Below, piece after piece: positions 33,640 through 43,926 of a stretch of DNA of 64,000 nt. This DNA is from Cladopsammia gracilis (taxonomy: Eukaryota; Cnidaria; Anthozoa; Scleractinia; Dendrophylliidae): the NCBI GenBank assembly GCA_022457155.1, contig JAJGOT010000342.1:700001-764000 (forward strand), in the 5' to 3' direction. Each line of letters opens with the position of its first letter. The first letter of the stretch is position 1. Under the pieces are notes generated by a model. That model was given only the letters and a program-made list of their open reading frames with translations, was not told where the DNA came from and did no database searches. Both the position numbers and the translations under genes were made by a program.

Positions 33640-33985
33640 GCCTGCGTGGCAGGTGTAAACGGGGAGGGGGGAGGGGGCGCGAAAAAGGAGAGGGGGAGAA
33701 GGGAAGGAATGCCTGCTATAAGAACCGGGCTATTCGCATTACACCCACCGATTTCCTTGTAATCAAATTACGTCAACTGTCAATATGTTCACCAATCAGA
33801 AACTAGCATGCATTTTTACGCATGGATGACTTCACGCAGGAATTTACTATGTTTACCGCCCAGCGTGAATTAGCCAATCAGAATTTGTGGTCGCCGGTGT
33901 CCACAGAAATGAACAAATGGGGGTCTTTATTGCAGGCGTCCTTTCCCTCTCTCTCCAGTTCCCTTCTCCCTGCAGGCTATTAATT
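33640..33985. mobile_element. Second copy of the element at 5219-5700
   Basis: Matches the first copy from GTGTAAACGGGGAGGGGGG to GGGGGTCTTTATT, with C-to-T type differences (ACGCGG against ACGCAGG) suggesting CpG decay. Confidence 0.75.
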
Positions 33986-34407
33986 CATATTTTGCATGAC
34001 TTCACGCAAACAAGCGAAAATTTGTCCCAGTTAGGTGAGTGGTCCTTCTTGGAAGCGCTTACAAGGACAAAGTAATATTATTTGTTCTGCCTGCTAGGGT
34101 AACCCTTGCATTCATTGTGAGCTACATAGTTTGTATAGGGAACCAACTCACTTTTGTGGATCAATTTTGTCCTTGGTGCAAATTTTATTTTCCTTTGTTT
34201 TTGGGTATGGAAAAGTATGATAATGAGTTTTGAACAAAGGAAAATAAAATTTGCACCTAGGACAAAATTGCACCACAACATATACATGTAAAATGGTTGC
34301 AGAATCAAGTTACAAGTGGACTTGCAAAATGTACGTCATGCTGTTTTTTAATCTAAAAGTTGCTTTTGTTGTTGTGCTGTTATATAACTGGCCTTTGAAT
34401 AACCAAA

Positions 34408-35003
34408 GTTGGCTTACAGTCAAAATACTCTGCGCGTTCTGCTTATCATTTGGGAATGACTTTCATTAATCAGGAACAGATGGCATTATTGAAATCAAAA
34501 TTCAGGTTTACAATTGATTATTGGAATCTTCTAATGGTAGCCTCATTCGAAAGTTCACAGGCGAAATATGCAACCATTGGCCGCTGTTGGTTTCAAAGAA
34601 TTCAGTCGCTTGGACTTTATACATGTATGAAGTTTTCTTCACTTTCCGTGAAAATTTCTCTTTCACAGCCAGCACACTAGCATTTTAAGAATTATTCTTG
34701 GGAGTTATATAAATGCAGAGCTTCTTTACATCAAAAAATTCTCAGTGATGAATTTTTGTTGAGCGAACAGAAATAGGTCAAATGTGTCAAGCTGCCAACT
34801 GTTGCCTGCTTTGCATGTGAACATTCACCTGATGTCAATAGCAAACCAATCGGCATTTGTTATTTCGAATGAGGCTACCATTGGAAGATTCCAATAATCA
34901 ATTTTAAACCTGAATTTTGATTACAATAACACAATCCGTTCCCGATTAATGAAAGTCATTCCCAAATGATAAGCGGAATGCGCAGAGTATTTTGACTATA
35001 AAA
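34408..35003. mobile_element. Inverted-repeat element with arms of about 140 bp
   Basis: GTCAAAATACTCTGCGCGTT to GGTAGCCTCATTCGAA returns as TTCGAATGAGGCTACCATTG to GCGCAGAGTATTTTGACTA. A smaller palindrome (TTTGTCCTTGGTGCAAATTT against its reverse) lies just left, at 34163-34270. Confidence 0.8.
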
Positions 35004-35106
35004 TGCCTGGATTTATTGCAGCAGAAACCATTTGTTTGCCTTGAATGCTTATTTGAAGTTGAAAACTGCAACTGTCTCCTGTTTACTGCAATAAATAATT
35101 GAAGGC

Positions 35107-36305
35107 CTCAGAGCATAACCGACCTATGTCACTTTTTAGGTTGTTTTTTTTTATTTTTCTTGCTCAGATTTGTCCATTTTTTGGCATGTGAACTACAAAT
35201 TAATTGCAAAACATTGTTCCGGATTTTTTCTGTTTTTTTTTTTTCATCGTTTTCAAGAGATAACGGTGCAAAAAAAAATATATATATCTCCATGTCTCCC
35301 GCTGAACCCCAGTCGAAAAAATGAATCCCAAAGTTTACCCAAATTTCTTGATTTAATGCTGATTTTTCACTTCAGATGGCCAAGTTTGGGCCCGTGCCGC
35401 TACATCCTGCTCATGAAAAAAACAAAACACACACACAAAAAAAAAATCCCAGTCTCTTCCCTCAAAATTGCTTCATTTTTTTCATGTTAACTGCCTTACG
35501 GACCTCCTAGGAAGCACTCCCAGTCCTCCGCTGCTGGCTCATTAGTCTTTGCCCACTTTGCCCAATTTCAGCCGGCCAACAAGAGCTCACTTTGAGCTGC
35601 TTAAAGCTGTATTTCAACTGTATGTTCGTTCAGGTCATTGGTGCGGGTCAGGGGTATTGCGGTCGCATATTCTCATGGCCAATCTGTCAAAATGACGCTC
35701 TGAATGTACAGTCCATAACACTAGAGGGCCACAACTCTGCTTTTTTCAGTTGAAATTGTCAAATTCCTTCGGGTTAGTGCAAATTTGACCAGGGTTTGTG
35801 ATATTAGGTGCGGTTACACACACCATGGTAAATGGCATTTCCCATGGTACATGTAGATCATCCCGCAGTGAAGCACACTTGGGTTTAGTATACCATGTTA
35901 ACCAGTAGTTACATTGTAATTTCTGATTTGCCAAGGTAGAAAAATATCACGCAATTCAGTGAATCGCTTTTCCTTTGCGATTATGTGTTGATATCAAATG
36001 GAGCATCATGATTGGCTCATGTACCTTGGACATCAAAACACCATTACAAATTATCACGTTAATTGTCATGGGCGCTTTCTGTGATCTTTTTTATGTATCC
36101 ATGGATATTTACCATGGGATATTTATCTCAGGAAATGTCGGTCACACTCACTAAATGCAGTTTCCTGTGATGAAAGAGTCATTTACCACGGCAAAAGTGC
36201 CCCGTGTAACCGCACCTATTATTCGTTGTACGACAAAATGAGGCAAATTTGAGCGAGAAAAATAAAAAAAACCTAAAAAGCGACATAGGTCGGTTATGCC
36301 CTGAG
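35107..36305. mobile_element. 1.2-kb transposon with 70-bp TIRs
   Basis: CTCAGAGCATAACCGACCTA, TGTCACTTTTTAGGTT and beyond are mirrored at 36236-36305 (TAGGTCGGTTATGCCCTGAG). The interior has no recognisable transposase and contains the nested element at 35805-36218. Confidence 0.8.
35805..36218. mobile_element. MITE nested in 35107-36305
   Basis: TAGGTGCGGTTACACACACC is mirrored by CCCGTGTAACCGCACCTA, with CCATGGTAAATGGCATTTCC against ATTTACCACGGCAAAAGTGC further in. TA at each end. Confidence 0.8.
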
Positions 36306-37189
36306 CCATTCAATTGTCACCTGTTGTTAGTTTTAAAAACTACGACTGAGTGAAATGTGATAATGCTGGCATTATGGGTTTGATGGAATGGTTGCAGCTG
36401 CTACAGTATAAATCTGCATAAATCAGGAAGCAAGCTGACTTGAAACTTTATTCTGCATTCATTTCATTTAAGAGTGTGGGTTCTATATGCCACTTAAATG
36501 AATTTAAATTATAAGGGTGCCAAATTAATTTAATTTAGGGTGCTTTTACACAAGGATTACAACGGGTTTTTACAACATTGAAGTTTTGATGTATTAATAA
36601 CAAACCAAAGTAGCAGCTACTTGACCAATTTTTCTTAACCATCCAGCCCTTAGAGTATCCTGCTGATACAGAAATTGGAAAAGAATGTTTTCGCCTGGAT
36701 GTCAAAAGATTTCTTATTAGCTTCTATTACTTTCTTTTGTTCCATACACCAGCATGACCGCTGCGCTTTTGTCTTTTAAATTTTCAGGAAATGGTTGCAA
36801 ACCACCGATACACGATACAATCTATGATGTTTACATTGTCAGACAATATTCCAAGAAAGCAAAGTCAAAATTATTCTTTTATTATGTATGTGTGACTCTT
36901 GCAGGTGTAAGCAGTTGAATTAAAATAGTGTTACTAATTTTTGTCTAAATTTTTTGTTTCTTGCAGTGCATTGATGTCTGAAGTTGGTCATAAAAATCAC
37001 CCAGTCCATTTACTTAAATTTTCTAGTATTGTTCAATATTTGAAGGCTTATGTGGGTTTCCAAAGAACTGAAATAAAACTGTCAAGAAATATTCAATGGA
37101 ACTGGGAACTGTTACTACTATAAATGTACTCTGTTATGTACCTCCTTAACACGTTACATGTATGCAGTTAAATTCAGTGGTGTGTGTAC

Positions 37190-37640
37190 TCAAAAATTAC
37201 CAACTTTCGGCAGTGTTTATTTAGCTGCAAGGAGTGTTAACACAGCACCTCGATGGTGTTTTATAACACAGCTGAACGTGTTGATTTACACCAATTGAGT
37301 GTAAAATTCTCATTGGTGTAAAATTACCTTATTTTGGTGTGCACACAGCTGCAACGGGTTTTACACCATTGTGGTGTTATTTAAACACCTAAAATGGGTT
37401 AACAAACACACCTCTGGTGTAAATTTACCCATTTGTGGGTAAAATTACACTGATTGTGTGTTATCATAACACTACAGGGGTGTTTTCTAACGCAATCAAA
37501 ATTGCTCTTATCCGTAATTTACACCATATTGGTGTAAATGTACACTATTATAGTGTTAAAAAAAACACTAAATTGGTGTGCACACAGCTGCAATAATTTA
37601 CACCTTTTTGGTGTTGCCATAACACTCTCGATTTTTCTGT
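37190..37640. repeat. Dense GTGTAA/TTACAC cluster
   Basis: More than fifteen words of the type GGTGTAAATTTAC, TTTACACCATTGTGGTG and TAACACTACAGGGGTGTT occur in both orientations, each pair able to form a short hairpin. There is no fixed period. CACACAGCTGCAA occurs twice. No protein-coding signal. Confidence 0.65.
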
Positions 37641-37891
37641 GTATTAATAGGGGAGTTCAAGAAATTTTAGTTGTCCTGATGTCAGTACTTAAGAAATCGT
37701 CCAAACACGTGCGGAGAAAAAAAATCTCATACGATTAAGCCGTACTCGGTTCAGTTTCTGCGAACATAACAAGTTTGAATTTTCAGAAAATGAACCTGTG
37801 AGTAAACACCACTTTTTGGAAAATGAAAAGCTAAATTGTGGAAAGGAAATTTGCAGATAAGATAAAAAGGGAAAATACCAAGTTACCTTAC

Positions 37892-38013
37892 CCTGGAACT
37901 GTGACTGCAACGACTTCAGCGGCAACTAAATAAGTCGCTAGCCCTTGACCTATTTCAGATGAGTTTATCTTAGCATCAACATAGACAACAGATGTTATAT
38001 ATATGCTCCACCT
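37892..38013 (-). CDS. Possible upstream exon of the glycine-rich gene
   Basis: A 122-nt open segment lies between an acceptor (CGCCTCTTTAG) and a strong donor (GTAAGG). It translates to a beta-like, aliphatic peptide with VVYVDAKINSSEIGQGLATY and then LVAAEVVAVTVPG, the style of a secreted domain. It enters in phase 0 and leaves in phase 2, so it cannot join the 27-nt exon at 26261 directly; at least one more exon is required between them. It could also belong to a separate minus-strand gene. From 38 to 43 kb I see no other exon that I can support. Confidence 0.4.
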
Positions 38014-40363
38014 CTAAAGAGGCGTACTTTAAGTAAGATATATAATTTAAACACCAGCCTTCTGTCAATTGCGCCCACTGATGCGCGTAAGTAAGAGTAA
38101 ATAATTAACATTTTCACTTTCATTGTCAATGATTTTTTTTTTTTGGTTTTGTTTGGCAAAATTGGGAGAGCCAAACATCGCTGCAGAAAAATACAGTTCA
38201 ATTCCTTTAATTTGAATACAAGGTTTTATCACGGCACAGGCACACAAGGATTGACTCATACACGCTTTTCTTTATAATAAAAGATGATAAGTCCACACTC
38301 AAAAATACAGCAATATCAGTTATTTTTTTAAGATAAGTTTCCAATTATTACGCACATGTTTAGATTGCTTTCAAAACACCCTTCCAAGTTTTAGCGAAGC
38401 TCGATTGGCCAGGAAGATATGCGCGTTGTTTAAAATACAGGTAGGTAACAGTTGCGAAACAGTTAACAAAGAAATACAGCTGTTAAAAATTGCAGTGACT
38501 ACAGTGTCCATCGCCTCGCTCTGCTGTGATTCTCAGTAGAGTGCCATTATTGAGATATGTCCGTAATCTAAAATTAATAACTTCCAAACCAGGCGGGTAA
38601 CTAACAGTTATCACAAAGAACGAAACCGGTTGTATGAAACTTGATCACTTTTCACAGTAGTTTCAATTAGTTGTTCTTGACGCTTAAGGGGGCTTTGTTA
38701 GCATTAATTTTTAGCAGTTTAGTGTTACTTTAAAAAGCCTAAAGTCTTTTTTATATCATTGAAAACACCCCAAAAAGGGTCAAGTTTTGTTTAAAATTAT
38801 TCTGCTCGTGCTCTAACGGGCTCGGTTGTTCGAAAGTCGGTTAAAGCTAACTCGGGATTAAAACTTAACCGAGGATTTTATTTCTCTTGTTAGAAGTGTT
38901 TCCAAAAACTTATTTTAAGCTACACGCGAGTACAAGTCAAAGTCGAAACTAAAGGCGAAAATACTTTGGAAAAATCTCTATTGATTTAGTATTTAACTGG
39001 AATCAAAATTGACGCTAATCCGGGGTTCGCTTAATCGTGCTTTGAACAACCCGACCGTGAAGGGTAAACATAAGTGTCTTGGGCTGCAGATGGCCAGGAT
39101 GGAAATGGATTACATCTTGAAAAAATGAGGCTAATTTTTTCAAGTTTATCGCTTCTTTCTTGGAAAACTCGCGAAAACTCTGGTTATGGTTTATTTTCTC
39201 TTCGAAAATTCACTTGATATCTTTTTCTTTGTGTTTTACAAGTATTTCTTGTACGATAAAGGTGCCAATAGTTCTAATTTGAGGCAGTTTTTATCAAAAA
39301 ACCTTAACCTGGAAATCACCATGACCGTAGCTCCTTGAAGATGATTCCATCGAAAAAGAAGTTGTAATGAAAATTTTTTAAAACTTTACAAAGTTATTTA
39401 TTTCATCTAGTACATCAGAAAAATACAATGAAAAGAGGGGGTCACCGTACCCGTTTTCAAGATATAGCGCTGTAATATATAACTAATTTGCTAGCTTGTG
39501 CATGACGGCAATATTGAAAATCCTAGCCTTGAGCGAGAGGCAACCGTTATTTGCTGAAAGTAATTATTAGCAAAGAAAAATTAGTAGTATTGTTATGATA
39601 GCAGAACAATGTCATCGTGAAAAGCCTTAAAGTTACCGAAAAAGAGAAAATAATGAAATAATAGGGCAATTTCAGCATCTGCACGCTCCCAGTGAAACGC
39701 TAAAAACTATTTCATAAGAATATTTCAAAATCTACTAACGAAAAATTCTTCAAATATGGATATATAACGGAGAGTAGTATTTCTTCAAATACATGGAATA
39801 AAAAAGATAGGTCACCATCACTTATTTACTAAAGTAACTGAATTCTCAAAGGAAGCCCCCTTGCTTCGGAGTGTGCGCGCCGCGCGCTCATGCACGCGCA
39901 AATGACGCAATTTATTATGCGCAGTAGTAATGCGCAATGCAATACTACGGAATCACCTTGAGGGGGGTGAAGCTTAACTACAGTTTTAGAGTCGTTGCTT
40001 ATTGACATTATTTCACAGATACCACGCAGCTCTCAACAACCTCTAATATCATTCCTCTGACCTGTATATCACGCAGCTCTATCGTTTTCAGGGTTAGGGT
40101 CCATTGTTGTGTTGTTTGTTCTATTGTTTTCTCAGCAAATCAGGGAAGACCTTGTAAGAGCTTCGTACTGTCCCTTATTTCGTGGTGAGCATTTCTAACG
40201 CGTCATAAACTGCTAATATGGTGGGAACTATGAAACTGAACACAAGACATCACTAAATCGACATTGCACATGCGCGACTAGTGCCAGCCTCCAACTGCGC
40301 GTAAGAATGAAATAGCGCAAAAATCCAAAGGAAAAGATATAAATCTGATGTTTTGACGAATCA

Positions 40364-40648
40364 TAGAGTAGTTTTCAATTGAGTGTCGTAAAACCAAAAC
40401 CAAAGTAATTATTTGACGAATCACAGCAGTCGTAAACAATCCAATGAACCAATCAGAGCTCGAAGCAATTACATGTCGGCGGCGCCAAGCGCGGGAAAAC
40501 GCGTGCGAGCAAGTCACGATTGGTTTTCGTTTTACTTCTGATTGGTCGAGAAAGTGGCGCGAGATTTTTTAGCCAATCACAAAGCGTAGTAATGAAAAAC
40601 CAAAGCAATTATGTAATTACTTTCGACACTCAATTGAAAACTGCTCTA
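40364..40648. mobile_element. Copy of the AGAGCAGTTTTCAATTGAGT MITE, inverted
   Basis: TAGAGTAGTTTTCAATTGAG to CACTCAATTGAAAACTGCTCTA, with the interior reversed relative to 22354-22639. TA at each end. Just right of it, 40675-40830 is a copy of the repeat at 18210-18355. Confidence 0.85.
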
Positions 40649-41557
40649 TAAGCAATTCAACTTTTTTTTAAAATCTGTAGCATGGAATTACCGTTAGGCG
40701 AAAAAAAGGAAAGCTATTAAAGAAAAGGTATTAAAAACACGTTTATGACGTCACAGCTTTTTCAGTAACGTGAATTTAAAAAAATCCATGCTATAGATTT
40801 TTTTATTAGGATGTTCTTAAGCCTTTGACATTAGTTTTATTGGAAAAAATTGTAAGACGTTTCAGTTTTAAGGGTTTTTTATGTTCTGGTCACATGACTT
40901 ACCAAATATGGTTGTGACACATAAAATTTGATGGTTCAACCACAAACGGAGTGAACGTGACCAAACGTCCTAGCCGTGGAAGTAAAGAAACTCATTATAT
41001 GCCGTTTGGAACTCTTCCATAGCAACCACCTTGTAGTTAAGTTTCTCCCCCCTTTAATGAATTGGAAAATAACTAGACAGATAAACAGCGCAAGATAACT
41101 TTCCTGTTGGTTATATAATTTAACAGCGAATTGTAACTACAAAGTTTACGACCAATCAGATTCGAGAACCAGCAAACAAAAAGCGGACAAATTGTTAACT
41201 GTTACACCAAACTATGAAACAGCATTATTTCTGTTTTGACTTTCAAAACATCTCATGTTTTCCCTACCGGCGTTTGTTAACTGTGAAGATGAACAAATTG
41301 TAAGCATTTCTAGAAATAGTTGTGCAGACACTGCACAAATACACAATTTGCATTTACTTGTTTATGCTCATACAACATGCTGCCTTCATTTTCTGCTTTT
41401 ATCGAAGCAACGGCAATTTGGCAAGGGAAATTATAATACAAAATGATGAAGTTAAGTTGATTGTATGCAACTTACATATACAACCAAAACAACTTGGATG
41501 ATCAATTCACCAGTGGCCTCTAGTTCAAATTTCAAATGACCATTTTATAATGTACAA

Positions 41558-41890
41558 TACTCCTGACCAGCGTAGTGGTTAACACATTGGACTTTAGATC
41601 CAAAGTTCGGTGTTTCGATGCCTGGTCTCTGCCGTTGTGTTGTTTCCTTAGACAAGAAACTTTACTCCACATTGTCTCTTTTCAACCCAAGTGTATAGAT
41701 GGGTAATGGCAACAAAATGCTGGGGCCAGGGTAACCCACTAACCTTGTGATGGACTAATATCCCATCCAGAGGGGATGCACAACATTGCTGGTTGCTTCA
41801 TGCTACAGGAACCGGGTTAAGCTCTGGCCGTGTGGGCTACCTGTGGCTCATGTGGGGTACCCTGTGACTTGTGTGGGTAACCTGTGGCTT
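41558..41890 (+). mobile_element. tRNA-derived SINE (full-length type)
   Basis: The head GACCAGCGTAGTGGTTAACA has an A-box-like motif. GGACTTTAGATCC is an anticodon-arm-like hairpin and GGTGTTTCGATGCC a B-box-like motif. The body TTCCTTAGACAAGAAACTTT, then AACCCAAGTGTATAGATGGG, then CCCATCCAGAGGG is typical of animal tRNA-head SINEs. The tail has short repeated GTGGGGTACC/CTGTGGCT units. Confidence 0.7.
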
Positions 41891-42787
41891 GTGTTATTTT
41901 ACCTTTTTTTAGTAAGCATGTGAACAAGCAAATGCAAATGTATTCACATGGTGTCTGCACAGTTATTTCTGAAAACGTTTACAGTTTTCTTATCTTCACT
42001 TCAAACTGAAATAATGCCTTCCTGTGACTTCGCCTAACAGTTTGCAATTTGTTTGTCTGCTGGTTCTCAAATCAGATTGGCCATCACACAATAGGTTTAG
42101 ATACAAAATTCCGAAATTTCTTTGAGAATTTTAGACACCGAAAAAAATTTTAGAAAATCTCAGGAATTTTAGACAAATTTTATGAGTAAAATTTGGTAGA
42201 ATTTTAGAGAAATATCAGCTTCCAAGTGACACTTTGACAATTTTACACAATCAGAAAATCGCAAAAGCATTTATTTTGTGTTACAGCTGACCAACTTGAG
42301 GGCTCACCCTCACATTAGTACCGGTAACTACAGTGCAACTAATTAGCGGTTTCCCACTTAAATGATGCTTTCCATGAATTCCATCTCCGTTGGTAGCAAA
42401 TATGGCTGATTCCAGTGAGCTGCATACCAGCTTACAGTCAAAAACAAGAGAGAAACAAGTTGTGTAGTTAAGAATTTTCAAGAAATTTTTGAAAGAACTT
42501 TAGAAATTTTTGAAAGAATTTTAGAGCTTTTTAGGAGAAATTCCAGGCGTGGATCCAGACCGGTTTCATCGTTTTACAGAAATCGGTCAGATTGTTAAAA
42601 AATGACTCAACATTGAGGGACAGCAATTTTAGAGAGTGAAAATCTAAAATATATATTAGCGCTTAGAGTCTAGGAAAACAGTTAAGTTTTTCCTGGATCC
42701 GTGCCTGAATTCCATAAAGAATTTTAGCCCATTTTTCAGGAATTTGTATCTAATCCTATCACACAAACATTCTGATAGACATTTTAT

Positions 42788-43097
42788 CAGGGTTCGTACT
42801 CTTTTCAGATTTTTAAATTCCATGACTTTCCATGACCTTTTCCATGACCTTTTCAAATTTTTCATGACCAAGAGTTTAACAGTTGTTTTCAAAATGTTAT
42901 CAAACGATCATTTTTTTAATTTTTCATCTTGCCTTATTATTCCCACAACATATGCTGCCTTAGTGATTTTGTACCATGAACATAGTTTTCCATGACTTTG
43001 TATGACCGACACTTAAATTCCATGACTTTCGAGGCCTGGAAATTAAATTATACAATTCCATGACTTTCCAGGTTTTTCCATGACCGTAAGAACCCTG
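42788..43097. mobile_element. hAT-like MITE with CAGGGTTCGTAC termini
   Basis: CAGGGTTCGTACTCTTTTCA is mirrored by GACCGTAAGAACCCTG. The interior repeats TCCATGACTTTCCATGACC in both orientations. Elements of this form are widespread in animals; assignment to hAT rests on the CAGGG-type end. Confidence 0.75.
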
Positions 43098-43186
43098 TTT
43101 TATAAATGCGTTCACGGTTTTCATGGCCGCACTATAAGAATATTATTATCTAATTGGAATCAAAGTCAGGATAGTCTATAGAAAAC

Positions 43187-43192
43187 TTTATT
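43187..43192 (-). terminator. Poly(A) signal of NDUFA8
   Basis: AATAAA on the minus strand, about 216 bp beyond the NDUFA8 stop codon. Confidence 0.6.
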
Positions 43193-43407
43193 CTTACAGT
43201 AAAACGATTGAGCATCAAGATTGTACCAGAAAATGCACATTTCAAAGGAGATCTTTTCTCTCTGAAACAATGGCACCTTAATTTACTACCCAACAAATTT
43301 CAAGTCAAAAATATTGTTACCGGAAGTCCAATATCTTGCGCTCAGAGAAGTTCTGTCGATCAAGTTTAAATGTTTATAATAATAACAGCACTAAATCACA
43401 CGCCAAG

Positions 43408-43794
43408 TTAATCATGGAGTTCAATGTGAGTAGGTTGATTGCATTCCAAACCAAGCTTTTCCAAAACACAGGCATCAAATTTCTTCTGCGTTGCTCTACA
43501 ATATCCAAATTCCTGGTTATTGTAATCAAGACAAGTCCAATGCTTGGTAAAAACATCGTTGCACTCCTCCTTCAGCTTCTTGAAGAATCCTAGAGCACAT
43601 TTTGTGACTTGCTTCCCTTCTTCTAGACACTTTCGAGGATCTTTGTGGCCATATCGGCAACCCATGAAGGTCTTGAAATCCTTGTCGCAGTACTGACCCA
43701 GATGATGAGCTCCTCCCATCAAAACCGCCGACGTAATTGGAACGTCATCAGCGTCTAAATCCTTGAATGTTATGTTGTTAACTCCAGCAGCCAT
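43408..43794 (-). CDS. NDUFA8: NADH dehydrogenase 1 alpha subcomplex subunit 8
   Basis: A complete 128-residue single-exon frame. NDUFA8 is an accessory subunit of respiratory complex I, facing the intermembrane space; it is folded there by disulfide formation and has no cleaved presequence. The protein shows the family signature of four CX9C motifs in two CHCH domains: YCDKDFKTFMGC, KCLEEGKQVTKC, ECNDVFTKHWTC and YCRATQKKFDAC. KDPRKCLEEGK and KKFDACVLEKLG match the human protein. I chose the start MAAGVNN because it aligns with known N termini; an upstream in-frame ATG would add ten residues. The human protein is about 40 residues longer at its C terminus, so this is a short form. Lack of introns could mean natural intron loss or a retrocopy that replaced the parent, but the frame is intact and shares a promoter with MINDY3. 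Confidence 0.95.
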   Translation of the reverse strand: MAAGVNNITFKDLDADDVPITSAVLMGGAHHLGQYCDKDFKTFMGCRYGHKDPRKCLEEGKQVTKCALGFFKKLKEECNDVFTKHWTCLDYNNQEFGYCRATQKKFDACVLEKLGLECNQPTHIELHD

Positions 43795-43926
43795 TGCAAA
43801 AAATTTAGACCAAAACGACACCAAAATCTAAGCAAAAAACTCAAGATGGCGTCGCCACGATGTCCAACCGCTGGCCGAAAGGACGCAGATTCATTTGCCT
43901 GCTTTGCATTGTGGGATAATTCAAAG
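43795..43926. promoter_or_regulatory. Bidirectional promoter between NDUFA8 and MINDY3
   Basis: The two start codons are 132 bp apart (51 bp if MINDY3 starts at 43846) and diverge. CAAGATGGCG at 43843 and CAAAGATGGCG at 43922 are good YY1-type sites (AAGATGGCGGC) and overlap the MINDY3 start codons. No TATA box is evident and GCATTGTGGGATAATTC lies just before the second ATG. This fits a housekeeping head-to-head pair. Confidence 0.75.
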
